DNA from: JBFMDN01 sp040753915
GTDB lineage: Bacteria; Desulfobacterota; Desulfomonilia; Desulfomonilales; Desulfomonilaceae
Length of the DNA stretch: 64,000 nucleotides
Reading direction: 5' to 3'
NCBI GenBank assembly: GCA_040753915.1
Contig: JBFMDN010000014.1
Location: 1-64,000, forward strand
Part shown: piece by piece, positions 50,425 through 59,785 of the stretch
How positions within the stretch are numbered: position 1 is the stretch's first letter
Layout: every line of letters begins with the position of its first letter
Made by a program: the position numbers and the translations under genes
Notes under the pieces: generated by a model
What the model was told of the DNA's origin: nothing
Seen by the model: only the letters and a program-made list of their open reading frames with translations
The model's database searches: none

Positions 50425-52374
50425 ATGTTAAAGCAGCTTTTCAACGATTTGGAGAGGCGGCTCCCCCTTCAGAACGTGCTCGCTCGGCACGAGGGACTCT
50501 TTGGAAAGGACCTGGCGAATCAACCCAGGTTTACAGATGAGGCGTTCTCCGATCTCCTTCGGTTCCTGGAGGAAGGGGAACCTTCATATCAGGCGGTTGC
50601 GGTTCAGGCGGGAGTCAAGTGGACGGACTCGGCCCAGCGGGTCACCTTGAGGAATTCACTGCTGCGCCGCGGATTGCTTACCCCTTCTTGTTTGTGGGCA
50701 TACAGGGAAGTACGAGGTAATGTCGAAGTCCTGTTCACGGATTACCCGAGCCCTGAGATGAAATTGATGCAGATCGTGCTGCTCAAAGAGGTCGAGCCGG
50801 TGCGGGCGATCCCCTATGTCATCGAGCATTTCTTGACCCGACGGGACGCAGCCGAGGAGATCCGATCAGTCTCGAGACTGTGCGTGCTGCGGCTCCTGGA
50901 TGCCGGTGTTGCCCCAGAAGTGGTGCGGACCCTCAGGGAGCGCTATCCGAGCGTAGAGATTCTCAACCAGTGGCGGCCTGGCATACCTGGGCGACACGTG
51001 TCTCTGGATCCCACCTCCAATCCCGGCACCATCGACTTCCACCACCTGGTACGCTCCATCCATGATATGAGGGAGTTGTCGTCGCTGAGCAGGACCGTAT
51101 ACCTCCTGTCGCTGTTTTACATCCCTCTCTCGGAAAAACAGTGGAGGTCCCTTCTCCTGAGCCGAACCGACGAGCTCTTCTTTCAACGGCTGCGCTTAGC
51201 GGGAATGATTGAGTCCTTCAATGGGGGGTTCGTGCTTTCCTCCGAACAGTCCAAGCAGACAATGGCGAGGACCTTCCTCTACGACTCCTATGCACCCGCC
51301 AAGGAATTGGTCAATCGTCACCTCAAGGATCGGCTCCGCGAAGAGCGAGAGAAAAAGATAAAGAGCACAGAACTGGATCGACAGGCACTGGAGGTGGTGC
51401 CCGACGGAATCATCTGTATAGACAGGACAGGGCTCCTCTATTACATGAACCGGGCAGCGGAAAACATGCTCCATGGGAATCCCTGGTTGCGGGACCGTCT
51501 CTTCGGGCAGGATTCCCTGGAAGACGCCCTGCGGCGGTACTCCCGGGAAGCGATCCTCTCACGCATAAGCGCTTCATTGCATGATGACGCTGACTGCACC
51601 GAGCTTTTCGGAGACCGAGTTGCTCTTACGAACGGCGACAAGAGGTTTGAAGTAGAGCTGGGCCAACACGTCATTTTGATCAGGGATGCTACAGATCGAT
51701 TTCTGATAGATCGAGAAATCGGCAAATTATATCGTCACGAGTTGAAAGCCGCACTCGATGTCATGGGAGTAGGAATTGAGACAGCTCGCACCCTCATTTC
51801 TGAGTCGAGGCAGGAAGAAGCCATCGAGTTCCTCGATCAGGTCGAAAAGAAACGACACGACTTATTTTCAATGCTGGAAGAGAGAATTGACTTCATCAGG
51901 CTCCATTCGGACGCGTTCCGCATCAGGCCTTGCCTGGTGAATCTCAACCTGGTGGTGGACCGCTGCGTTGCCAACTACCGGGACGCAGCATCGGTCAGGG
52001 GGGTCTCCATCGACTCCAATCATCTTCACACCCAGGCGGTCATGGTTCGAGGTGAAGAGCGATTTCTCGTCCGGGCGCTGGACAACCTCATCCGGAACGC
52101 GGTGAAGTTTACAAAAGAGAAGTCTGCCATAAAGATCGTCGTGGGGAGCGACAACATGGAAGCCTTCGTTCGTGTGGAGGACCAGGGGCCGGGCATACCC
52201 CATGAAAACCTGGGGAGCATCTTCAGGCTGGGCTTCACCACGGGCGGGGAGGGCAGGGGGCTCTACATGGCAAGGCGCATAGCCAAAGCCCATGGCGGCA
52301 GGATTGCAGCTCGAAGCAATCCCGGGAGCGGCGCCATCTTCACGTTCCGCATGCCGATGGCAGTGGAGGCATAG
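50425..52374 (+). CDS. Sensor histidine kinase with a novel N-terminal region
   Basis: A 649-residue soluble kinase. Residues 1-310 match no domain I recognise. They are helical and look like repeated or winged-helix segments (AVAVQAGVKWTDSAQRVTLRN; VEPVRAIPYVIEHFLTRRDAAEEI). A PAS-like domain follows (VVPDGIICIDRTGLLYYMNRAAENM), then a HisKA-like helix with LYRHELKAALDVMG and an ATPase domain (DNLIRNAVKFT, EDQGPGIPHENLG, GEGRGLYMARRIAKAHGG). The message seems leaderless. The stop codon touches the start of the receiver-kinase gene at 52375, so the two are co-expressed. The ligand is unknown. Confidence 0.8.
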   Translation: MLKQLFNDLERRLPLQNVLARHEGLFGKDLANQPRFTDEAFSDLLRFLEEGEPSYQAVAVQAGVKWTDSAQRVTLRNSLLRRGLLTPSCLWAYREVRGNVEVLFTDYPSPEMKLMQIVLLKEVEPVRAIPYVIEHFLTRRDAAEEIRSVSRLCVLRLLDAGVAPEVVRTLRERYPSVEILNQWRPGIPGRHVSLDPTSNPGTIDFHHLVRSIHDMRELSSLSRTVYLLSLFYIPLSEKQWRSLLLSRTDELFFQRLRLAGMIESFNGGFVLSSEQSKQTMARTFLYDSYAPAKELVNRHLKDRLREEREKKIKSTELDRQALEVVPDGIICIDRTGLLYYMNRAAENMLHGNPWLRDRLFGQDSLEDALRRYSREAILSRISASLHDDADCTELFGDRVALTNGDKRFEVELGQHVILIRDATDRFLIDREIGKLYRHELKAALDVMGVGIETARTLISESRQEEAIEFLDQVEKKRHDLFSMLEERIDFIRLHSDAFRIRPCLVNLNLVVDRCVANYRDAASVRGVSIDSNHLHTQAVMVRGEERFLVRALDNLIRNAVKFTKEKSAIKIVVGSDNMEAFVRVEDQGPGIPHENLGSIFRLGFTTGGEGRGLYMARRIAKAHGGRIAARSNPGSGAIFTFRMPMAVEA

Positions 52375-53544
52375 ATGGATAGACCTCTGACCGTGCTCAT
52401 CGCGGACGACGAAGACCTGGTGCGTCGACGCGTACGCATGATGCTGGGCGACAGATTCTGCGTAGATCAGGCGGAAACTGCACGCGGTGCACGCGAAGCC
52501 GCGCTCCGTGATTACGACGCCATCATGCTGGACATAATGTTTCCGGATGGGAACGGTATCGAGATCTGTAAGGAAATCAAGACATCAAAGGCGCACAGCA
52601 CTGTGGTCATCTCCTCATCCATGGAGAGCGTGGACGCATGGAATGAAGCCTTTCAGGCAGGCGCGGATGGGTACCTGGAGAAGAGGGAGCTCTTGGTGCT
52701 GGACCCGAAAAAACTGGTCCTCATGATAGAGAACCTCGTAGAGCGTAATCGCCTCAGGCGCGCAGCGGAAGAGCTGAACGCACGGCAGGCGCGACTGCTC
52801 TCGATTCTTTCCCACGACGTGAGAGCACCCTTCCAGGCACTTCTGGGAACCATAGAGCTGCTCAAGAAAAGCAACGAGCTGCCTGCTGCGGCTGCAGCCA
52901 ATATCGAAACGCTCCACCAGTGCGCCAAAGACCAGCTCTCATTCATCAACTCCCTGCTGGAGCTCCTCAGGCTCGAGTCAGGTCTGGTCTCCCTCCGCCT
53001 TACCCCCGTTGACATCAACCTGCCCATCCATCAAGCGGTCCAGAGCCTCCGTATCCTTGCGGAAAGGAAGGGTATCAGGCTGGAGACTGCGCTTGGAGAA
53101 GATCTCCCTCCAATAAACGGAGATCTGGGACGACTCAGCCAACTGGTTAGCAACCTCGTCGTCAATGCCATAAAATTCACCCATAGAGGAGGGAGCGTGC
53201 AGGTGACGACCGCGGGACAACAGCGAGACGGTAGAGATGGTGTTGAGCTGCGTGTGTCGGACACTGGAATCGGGATACGGCCTGAAGAAATGGCCAAGCT
53301 ATTCCAGCGATTTCACCGCGGACGAGAGACAGGGACTGACGGGGAGAAGGGGACAGGGTTGGGTCTGTCAATATGCAGAGAGATTGTGCAACTCCACGAG
53401 GGATCCCTGGAATTTGACTCGGACTTCCAGGCAGGAACCCTCGTTAAGGCCTGGTTTCCGGCACGGGACTCAAGTCAGCCGGTAGTATCAGGGATCGCCG
53501 ACTGCCAGAAACAAACCGCTGATTCACGGCCTGCTCGCTGCTGA
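52375..53544 (+). CDS. Receiver-histidine kinase hybrid
   Basis: A 389-residue protein whose ATG directly follows the TAG of the previous kinase gene. The N-terminal receiver (VLIADDEDLVRRRVRMML, IMLDIMFPDGNG) is followed by a HisKA domain (LLSILSHDVRAPFQALLG) and an ATPase domain (NLVVNAIKFTHRGG, DTGIGIRPEEM, GTGLGLSICREIVQLHEG). It may receive phosphate from the kinase encoded before it and act on a further partner such as the phosphatase regulator encoded divergently. No output DNA-binding domain is present. Confidence 0.88.
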   Translation: MDRPLTVLIADDEDLVRRRVRMMLGDRFCVDQAETARGAREAALRDYDAIMLDIMFPDGNGIEICKEIKTSKAHSTVVISSSMESVDAWNEAFQAGADGYLEKRELLVLDPKKLVLMIENLVERNRLRRAAEELNARQARLLSILSHDVRAPFQALLGTIELLKKSNELPAAAAANIETLHQCAKDQLSFINSLLELLRLESGLVSLRLTPVDINLPIHQAVQSLRILAERKGIRLETALGEDLPPINGDLGRLSQLVSNLVVNAIKFTHRGGSVQVTTAGQQRDGRDGVELRVSDTGIGIRPEEMAKLFQRFHRGRETGTDGEKGTGLGLSICREIVQLHEGSLEFDSDFQAGTLVKAWFPARDSSQPVVSGIADCQKQTADSRPARC

Positions 53545-53615
53545 TGGTGTGGCTTCGAGCCGCAATTGACTGAGACCGTGACTCGTGCTAGTTGATTCAT
53601 ATGGACAGTTGCACG

Positions 53616-53631
53616 TGGCGCACTTCTTGCT
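53616..53631 (+). promoter_or_regulatory. Sigma-54 (-24/-12) promoter upstream of a lipoprotein gene
   Basis: TGGCGC-ACTTC-TTGCT matches TGGCAC-N5-TTGCW with one mismatch and correct spacing. It lies 40 bp upstream of GTG 53672. The sigma-54 activator at 58457-59785 is a possible regulator. Confidence 0.6.
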
Positions 53632-53671
53632 TTTTGGGGTCACCGATCAGGAGCCGTGACAGAGCATCCAG

Positions 53672-54376
53672 GTGGGCGGTGTTGAGAGAGTGCGGATAAG
53701 AGCCATCTTTCCGGTACGTAACAGAGCGTCTGACCGCGTGCTCGGACGGTGGGCGCGGTATGGGCTGTGCTGTTCCGTAATCATGATACTGGGAATTCTC
53801 AGTGGGTGCGATCTTATGCCGAGCAAGCCGGAGGCGGTGTTCATCCTCTACAGGGATCGCATGAAGTCCGAGAAAATTGACGAAGCCAGACAGCTCTTAT
53901 CCGATCGATCCAGGGAGATGGTCGTTCGCCTGGAAAGGGAATACAGACTCAAGCAACTACCCGAAGACCTTGCCCTGCTCAACATGCTGGACCCGGTCAG
54001 CCCGCCCCTGCTCTTGAAGGGTGAGCAGAATCAGGCGTTGATTCAGTTGCGGTGCCTCAAAGGCGGAATGAAGACCGTAACGATGGTGCGTCAGGAAGCA
54101 GATCTGCCGTGGAGAATCGAGATCGCGGACGATTTGAAGGCCCTAGAGGAATATCTCGGCGCCAAGAGCGCCCTTGACACGTTGCGCGAACAAGCCAGCG
54201 AATACGCGGCCTCTTGGAAAGCGTTTACGACGCAACTGGAACGAATTCAAGTGCCGCCGACCGAACCGGCAAGAGAGTCCCCGGAGAAGAGCGTCCGCAA
54301 TCCCATACGGGCCCGAGACCTGCCCCGAAAGGGCGCAGCACAAGCCAGATCCGAGCGCCTTCCCCAGAAGAGGTGA
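53672..54376 (+). CDS. Lipoprotein of unknown function
   Basis: A 234-residue protein, probably from GTG 53672 or GTG 53690. A hydrophobic leader (YGLCCSVIMILGILSGCDL) ends in the lipobox LSGC. The mature part is helical with a coiled-coil C-terminal half (LDTLREQASEYAASWKAF) and a basic proline-rich tail. The middle (PEAVFILYRDRMKSEKIDEARQLLSD) suggests TPR-like or NTF2-like topology, but I recognise no family. A sigma-54 promoter lies upstream. Confidence 0.65.
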   Translation: MGGVERVRIRAIFPVRNRASDRVLGRWARYGLCCSVIMILGILSGCDLMPSKPEAVFILYRDRMKSEKIDEARQLLSDRSREMVVRLEREYRLKQLPEDLALLNMLDPVSPPLLLKGEQNQALIQLRCLKGGMKTVTMVRQEADLPWRIEIADDLKALEEYLGAKSALDTLREQASEYAASWKAFTTQLERIQVPPTEPARESPEKSVRNPIRARDLPRKGAAQARSERLPQKR

Positions 54377-54489
54377 TCCTTGTCCGCTGACTGACGTGGT
54401 GCAGGGAGCAAATGAGAAAAACTGTGTTCAGGGGACCGGTGGAGCCAGAAACCGAGATCCTGAACACAGATGTAGGTTGTATCTCAGGC

Positions 54490-54804
54490 CTAGTACCATG
54501 CTACCGACGGCTTGCAAACAGGGGCGCAAGGCGGAGGACAGGCAGGTGGCGGACAAATCATGGGCCCACAATAGGGCATCATGGGCTGGGGTTTACACTT
54601 CGTAATCTTCTGGGGCATTGGGGGAGGAGAGGGTGCTCCCATGGGCATCATTGCCATGGGCTGGCATCCACCCGGAGGGCAGACGGCACCAGGCATTCCG
54701 TGGTCCGGAAATGCTCCCGCGCCTCCGAAGAAGGTATGTCCGACCGAGATACCCAGTGCCAGAATGAGGACTACGCTAAGACCAACTGCTGATACTCTAA
54801 CCAT
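54490..54804 (-). CDS. Small exported Pro/Met/Cys-rich protein
   Basis: A 104-residue protein. ATG 54804 follows AGAAGGAG. The signal peptide (VSAVGLSVVLILALGISVG) precedes a low-complexity mature part with eight or so cysteines and many Met and Pro residues (CPPGGCQPMAMMPMG, KCKPQPMMPYCGPMICPPP, CPPPCAPVCKP). The composition suits binding of soft metal ions at the cell surface. No family is recognised. Confidence 0.65.
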   Translation of the reverse strand: MVRVSAVGLSVVLILALGISVGHTFFGGAGAFPDHGMPGAVCPPGGCQPMAMMPMGAPSPPPMPQKITKCKPQPMMPYCGPMICPPPACPPPCAPVCKPSVAWY

Positions 54805-55183
54805 CCCCGACTCCTTCTGAGATCTATGGAGATAATTTCTCATCCAATTCTTGCAAGTGCTGGAATTAACGGTCCTACTATAGCAAAGTCTTCCAACGCT
54901 GTCAATAAAATCGAGAAAAAATGTTGCACTGATGAAGACTATTGAGAATCATTGTACCCATTCAGCATCTAGCATGCTGATATCATAATGAATAACCAGT
55001 CAGCCAGCACCTGGGCAAGGGCCGTTCCATCGTCCTTCACCGACGGCTTGACCGTCGCCCGCGGGCATGGTATCCGTACCACCAGAGTAGCGCGGCGGGT
55101 CAACTGCAAGTCCGTGTCGAAAATCGTTCGCGCGGGTACTTGTCCGTCTGCCGAGCGTCGGTCCGAACCTCAAGGGAGGAGAG
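54805..55183. other. Divergent intergenic region with a possible Fur-like box
   Basis: About 380 bp. TGAGAATCATTGTAC (54953-54967) matches 11 of 15 positions of the 7-1-7 Fur consensus TGATAATCATTATCA and lies between the divergent small exported-protein gene and the gene at 55184. No gene is supported here. The Fur assignment is tentative. Confidence 0.3.
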
Positions 55184-55654
55184 ATGTTCTCGGAATTGGT
55201 CAACACGCGGGACGCGGCCTTCATCCTCGATCTGAAGGAGACGGAGTTGGCCGAGATCGTGGCCAGTGATCAGGTCAGGCCAGCGAGCAGTGATCGCAAC
55301 GGGGATCTTTTTCTTGTGAGGGACCTCGCGATGCTCAAGCTCGCGCGGATCATCGAGAGCCTCGGGGTCGATCGCGCTAAAGCCCTTCGCTATTCGGAAG
55401 CCGTGTTGGCTCAGAGGCTGTCTACCCACGACAAGAACGCGCTCGATTGGGTCGAAAACGAGACACAGGAGCTGTTCTGCTTGATTTCCGACGGCCAGCT
55501 CGCCCGAATATTCCTGAGGAACAAGGAGGATTCCAAGGAAATGGATGTGGGTGCTGTGAAGCCGGTGCTCTTACCAACCACCAGGAGCGAGGTCAACGTC
55601 TTTCGGGCAATCAGACCCGTGTTGTTACGGGCGATCCAAGTGCTTAGCCAATGA
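55184..55654 (+). CDS. Protein with MerR-like N-terminal helices, unknown function
   Basis: A 156-residue cytoplasmic protein. ATG 55184 follows AAGGGAGGAGAG. The first 75 residues (TRDAAFILDLKETELAEIVAS, DLFLVRDLAMLKLARIIESLG) resemble a MerR-type or antitoxin-like helix-turn-helix. The remainder is unassigned. It could be a small regulator of its neighbours. No toxin-like partner is visible. Confidence 0.6.
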   Translation: MFSELVNTRDAAFILDLKETELAEIVASDQVRPASSDRNGDLFLVRDLAMLKLARIIESLGVDRAKALRYSEAVLAQRLSTHDKNALDWVENETQELFCLISDGQLARIFLRNKEDSKEMDVGAVKPVLLPTTRSEVNVFRAIRPVLLRAIQVLSQ

Positions 55655-55803
55655 AGACGAGGACGCGGCCAGGGAATTATACAAGGCGCTCCTACAAAGC
55701 AACACACGGGCAAAGGACAGCCGCCGCGACGAAATGAAGGCAAGTAAGGCTCGCCACGTCATTGGAACGTCATCGCGCCGAGCATGATAGATGGACCTCG
55801 GCC

Positions 55804-56100
55804 TCAGCGGGGAAGGACGCACTCCTTGAGCTCGATGACCCGCATTACCGAATGAAGCCTCTTCTTGATCTCCGCCTTGCGAAGCTTATAATTCCTGATG
55901 CGATCAATGCTTCCGGCTTCGATAGCCGATCCTAGCACAGTGTCGACGGTCTTGAGGTCTTCCTGGCACGTTTCGGCGATTCTGACCAGCTCGGGGCAAT
56001 TCTTTACCGTCAGGTCCTCCGCGGGGCAAGAACCGGCGAGGACAAGGAGGGGCACAAGAGTGACCAGCGAAGCAATGAGGTAACGAATCTGCACAGGCAC
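55804..56100 (-). CDS. Small exported protein, unknown function
   Basis: A 98-residue protein with a signal peptide (IRYLIASLVTLVPLLVLAGS, cleavage near CPA-EDL). The mature part is helical and carries three cysteines (KNCPELVRI, ETCQEDLK, KECVLPR) that could form disulfides. ATG 56100 lies about 12 nt after GAGGAGA. Its composition and size recall the exported protein at 17129-17602, though no repeat of sequence is obvious. No family is recognised. Confidence 0.6.
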   Translation of the reverse strand: MPVQIRYLIASLVTLVPLLVLAGSCPAEDLTVKNCPELVRIAETCQEDLKTVDTVLGSAIEAGSIDRIRNYKLRKAEIKKRLHSVMRVIELKECVLPR

Positions 56101-56286
56101 CGTTCGGTCTCCTCGAGAGGAATATGTGTCCTCCCATTTATCTTATTTTACCGAGATGATGGCATCCCAGTCGCGATCCTTATATCATAAAAAACTGGTA
56201 ACTCAATGAAAATTAGTATCGAATTACAGGATAACCTCGACTGCGGCCATGCAAGCCGCCGGCGCGGGGATACCATTCAGTACGCG

Positions 56287-57462
56287 TCACGTATAGGTTG
56301 AACCCCGCCAGTCTATGCCGCGGCGGAAAACGATTGCGAACAACGCTGTCGCGGCGACCCATACACTGATGGCTATCCCTAGGGGAGCTGATAAACCATA
56401 CCAACAGCTTCCCCCTTCATCCCGAACAACGAATCCGTAGGGAATCATGACCATGACTGAGGCCGCGGTAGAAAGGGCAGTGAGAGCCAGGAGAGGCCAC
56501 GTCTGGTAGCCCGAGAACAGTGAGAGCACTGCGAAGATGTTCACCGCAAAGAGAACAGTGAGAGCTACGTAGTTGGTGAACAGCCTGAAGACGAGGGGGA
56601 TGCTCCTCTCCAGTCCTCCGTAGAATGTCCGCTTCCAGAAGCGGCAGACCTCGGAAAGACCTGAGAAAGGCACCGTCCTCACAAGGTGGCGGGCGCGCAT
56701 CACATGGAGGTTCAAGCCCTTGGCTTTTACCGATTTGCTCAGGGCGATATCCTCGGTAATCTCTGCCCTGAAGTTCTCCCATGTTCCTACGCGTTCGTAC
56801 GCTTCTTTGGTGATAAGAATGAAGCATCCGGACGCGAGGGCGCCTGGCTTCCCGGGGTCGTTGACTACTTTGGGCGGATAAACCGAGGACAAGCCCAGGG
56901 CGAGATGAGGGTAGACGGCATTTTCGCTGAATCGCCGCTCCTTGAATTGGGGGTAGAGGCTGAGCATATGGAGCTTGTTCCGAATCAGGTGGTTGACTGC
57001 GCGGCATATGGCTGTCGGATCCAGGTCCGTATCCGCATCGGAAAACAGAAACAGATCCCCTGAGGCGAGCCTCGCTCCTGCAAACAATGCATGGGTCTTC
57101 CCTGTCCATCCAGCAGGCAAGTGGGTAACGGAGAGGTATCTGACACGGGGATCCTCCCGGGCTATCCGTTCGATTATCTCCGGAGTGCGGTCAGAGCTTC
57201 TGTCGTTAACGATTATGATCTCGAGGTTTGGGTACTCGCTGTTTTGTACGGATTGCAGCGCGCTTTCGATATGATCCTCTTCGTCTTTGGCCGGAATGAC
57301 GAGAGATACGAGAGGGACGGTCTCCGGATCGCAGACCTTTCCTGCCGGCTCCAGTTCCTGCTCTTGCCCCAACGACCTGATAAGGAGAAGGTTCATACGG
57401 ATCAGCTCTATGATCACTACAGCAACAAACACCAGTGCAGCCCACAAGGCCCATGTCGACAA
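56287..57462 (-). CDS. Glycosyltransferase family 2, membrane-associated (HpnB-like)
   Basis: A 391-residue protein. TTG 57462 follows GAGAGG. One N-terminal membrane helix (WALWAALVFVAVVIIELI) precedes the GT2 domain: SLVIPAKDEEDHIESAL, IIVNDRSSDRTPEII for the nucleotide-binding Asp, FLFSDADTDLDP for the DxD metal site, and EITEDIALSKSVKAKG for the catalytic TED motif. Three or four C-terminal helices follow. It resembles hopanoid or lipid glycosyltransferases of the HpnB type. It would add a sugar to a lipid or polyprenyl acceptor in the cytoplasmic membrane. The acceptor is not identified. Confidence 0.85.
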   Translation of the reverse strand: MSTWALWAALVFVAVVIIELIRMNLLLIRSLGQEQELEPAGKVCDPETVPLVSLVIPAKDEEDHIESALQSVQNSEYPNLEIIIVNDRSSDRTPEIIERIAREDPRVRYLSVTHLPAGWTGKTHALFAGARLASGDLFLFSDADTDLDPTAICRAVNHLIRNKLHMLSLYPQFKERRFSENAVYPHLALGLSSVYPPKVVNDPGKPGALASGCFILITKEAYERVGTWENFRAEITEDIALSKSVKAKGLNLHVMRARHLVRTVPFSGLSEVCRFWKRTFYGGLERSIPLVFRLFTNYVALTVLFAVNIFAVLSLFSGYQTWPLLALTALSTAASVMVMIPYGFVVRDEGGSCWYGLSAPLGIAISVWVAATALFAIVFRRGIDWRGSTYT

Positions 57463-57680
57463 GACGCTTTACCTCTCTTGTGATCTCTTGCACGTTCCTG
57501 AGGGAATCACAAATAGAGCCAGACATCCGGTGGCCTGGCACGAAAGGAACGGGATTTCGAATCAGGCACCACGGAAAAAATGGTAGGAAACAACATGCTG
57601 CTTCTCGTTGAGATTGGTTCAATGGTGCCAGTGTCCGGCCGGCACAGGAGTGGAATGTTCGGAATCTTTGAGCACGGGGG

Positions 57681-58304
57681 TCAGTTCGTCGATTTGCCCT
57701 CGGGGAGGAAGCCACCCCCAAACAGCTTTTGGGCCATGGCATAATCCTGGCGAGCTAGATCGGGCTTGTTCATCTGCTCATGTATCGTTGCCCGAAGTCT
57801 ATAGGCGTCGGCCAAGCGGGGGTCCAGCTTTATCGCGGCGGATATGTACGCGTTGGCCTCCGAGAAATACCCCTGTCTCATGAGGTCGTTTCCTCTGGCC
57901 AAGTGTTCGGTGGCCCGGCTGGGGTCCTCGTCGTAGACCATAGCTTCTTCCCGTGAAAAGTCGCTTTCTCCTGATGTGTTCCAGGCTGAAACGGCAAAGA
58001 AATACAACTTTCCAGGATCCAAGCCCGAAACGACTACCGACTCTGACCGTACATCTGCCATTCTACGATACTGTCTTCGATCCGGTCCCCAGAAGACCGT
58101 GTAATGGGAAACCCCTGGCAAACGGTCCCACGACACCTGTACCCCCTCGGCAACCAGCTCTACACGAAGATTCTCTGGCGGGGGAGGTAGACCGGCTTCC
58201 TTCTGCCCGGAGCCACTGCACCATATCAGCACCGAAGACAACAACATCAATGCCAGAAATAGCAATGTTGCTCGAAACCGATTCATTCTATACCTCGAAA
58301 ACAT
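57681..58304 (-). CDS. Lipoprotein with fibronectin type III and TPR domains
   Basis: A 207-residue protein. The leader (ATLLFLALMLLSSVLIWCSG) ends at a probable lipidated Cys. Residues 40-120 are a fibronectin type III domain (PPENLRVELVAEGVQVSWDRL, SGLDPGKLYFFAVSAWNTSG). The C-terminal part is two TPR-like helical pairs (RGNDLMRQGYFSEANAYI, RATIHEQMNKPDLARQDY). It is likely anchored at the outer membrane and binds partner proteins or polymers. It is 219 bp upstream of the glycosyltransferase gene on the same strand. Confidence 0.78.
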   Translation of the reverse strand: MFSRYRMNRFRATLLFLALMLLSSVLIWCSGSGQKEAGLPPPPENLRVELVAEGVQVSWDRLPGVSHYTVFWGPDRRQYRRMADVRSESVVVSGLDPGKLYFFAVSAWNTSGESDFSREEAMVYDEDPSRATEHLARGNDLMRQGYFSEANAYISAAIKLDPRLADAYRLRATIHEQMNKPDLARQDYAMAQKLFGGGFLPEGKSTN

Positions 58305-58456
58305 TCAGCGTCAGCTCCTCTGGCGAGGAACATGAATGCCGGCCGTAACCGTTCATCAATTAAGCCGCTCTGGGACATGGTCATTGTCACAAGTCCACCG
58401 CCCGATTATTGCCGCTGAAGACAGCAATTGCAATCACTTTTTTCACTTCAGGTGGC

Positions 58457-59785
58457 TCACGGGTTAAGCCCAAGCCGCTTCAGCTTGCGCCAGAGAGTTG
58501 TCTTGTTAATGCCAAGCTCTCTCGCTGTGGCGAGCTTCTTTCCACCATTTCGCGCCAGAGTTTCCATGATAACGCGCGCTTCGATCCCTGCCAACGTTCC
58601 CCCCTGTTGGGAGACATCGAGACTGCTGCCTGCCTTGAGGGGTTCAGGCAAGTGTGGGATGTCGATCAGGCCCCCGCGGCACAGAATGAATGCATGCTCG
58701 ATTGTGTTCTCCAGCTCCCGAATGTTGCCCGGCCAATCGTAGGCCATGAACGCGGAAAGGGCTTCGCTGGTAAGACCGGTAATGTCTTTACCCTTGATTC
58801 GGCTCAACCGATCGATGAAATGTTGTGCTAGCAGGGGGACGTCTTCCATACGCTCCCGCAATGGTGGAAGGGAGAGCTTGAAAACTCGTATCCGGTAATA
58901 GAGATCTTCCCGAAAAAGACCTGCTTCCACGAGCTGCTTCAAATCCTTATTGGTAGCGGCCAAGACTCTGACATCCGCTTGAACGGTCTGGGTTCCCCCC
59001 AGCAACTCGAAGGTCTTCTCCTGAAGTACTCTCAGCAGCCGCACTTGCAGGGCAGGGGTGACGTCTCCGATCTCATCCAGGAATATCGTGCCGCCGGCCG
59101 CTTGCGCAAAACGGCCGGGCTTGTCTCGCCTTGCGTCCGTGAACGCGCCGGCCTTGTATCCGAACAATTCCGATTCAAGCAGAGTGTCGGGTATGGCTCC
59201 GCAGTTCACCGTGATAAGAGGGTTGGCTGCCCTCGCGGAGAGATTGTGAATTGCTTTGGCGAGCAACTCCTTTCCCGTTCCACTCTCTCCCTCCAAAAGG
59301 ATGGTGCTGTCGCTCATTGCCACGTCGGGCAGGATGGCGAATATCTCTTGCATGCGCTGGTTCTTCGACAGCATGTCTTCGAACGTGAACGACTTTTGGA
59401 CTTCTTTCCGAAGGGTCTCGACTACAGTCAGATCGCGGAAGGTCTCCACGCCTCCTACAAGCTTGCCGGTCTTATCCTTCAACATCGATGTGCTTATGCT
59501 TATGGGAACGCGCGCCCCATCGGCGCGAACAACGTAGATCGCTTGATTGACCACGGGGTTGCCCGTGCGAACACTCTGCTTGAGCGCACACTCCCCCTCG
59601 CATATTTCCGCGCGAAACACCTCGCAGCACGGACGACCTATGGCCTCGTCTACGGGGACTCCGGTAATCTCCTGAGCGGCTCTATTGAACGAGGTGATCA
59701 CGAAGTCCTCATCCACGGTGAAGACCCCGTCCGCTACGCTATCCAGGATCATCTGTATCTGTTCCGAAGTTAAATGTGTCTCCAT
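58457..59785 (-). CDS. PAS-containing sigma-54-dependent activator with GAFTDA variant
   Basis: A 442-residue regulator. The N-terminal PAS domain (ILDSVADGVFTVDEDFVITSF) contains a Cys motif, CCEVFRAEICEGECALK, that could bind a metal or sense redox state. Walker A is GESGTGKE, Walker B LDEIGD, and the sigma-54 contact loop reads GAFTDA instead of GAFTGA, a variant seen in part of this subfamily. A Fis-type HTH ends it (LATARELGINKTTLWRKLKRLG). The nearest sigma-54 promoter candidate is at 53616, but the direct target is uncertain. ATG 59785 starts it. Confidence 0.88.
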   Translation of the reverse strand: METHLTSEQIQMILDSVADGVFTVDEDFVITSFNRAAQEITGVPVDEAIGRPCCEVFRAEICEGECALKQSVRTGNPVVNQAIYVVRADGARVPISISTSMLKDKTGKLVGGVETFRDLTVVETLRKEVQKSFTFEDMLSKNQRMQEIFAILPDVAMSDSTILLEGESGTGKELLAKAIHNLSARAANPLITVNCGAIPDTLLESELFGYKAGAFTDARRDKPGRFAQAAGGTIFLDEIGDVTPALQVRLLRVLQEKTFELLGGTQTVQADVRVLAATNKDLKQLVEAGLFREDLYYRIRVFKLSLPPLRERMEDVPLLAQHFIDRLSRIKGKDITGLTSEALSAFMAYDWPGNIRELENTIEHAFILCRGGLIDIPHLPEPLKAGSSLDVSQQGGTLAGIEARVIMETLARNGGKKLATARELGINKTTLWRKLKRLGLNP

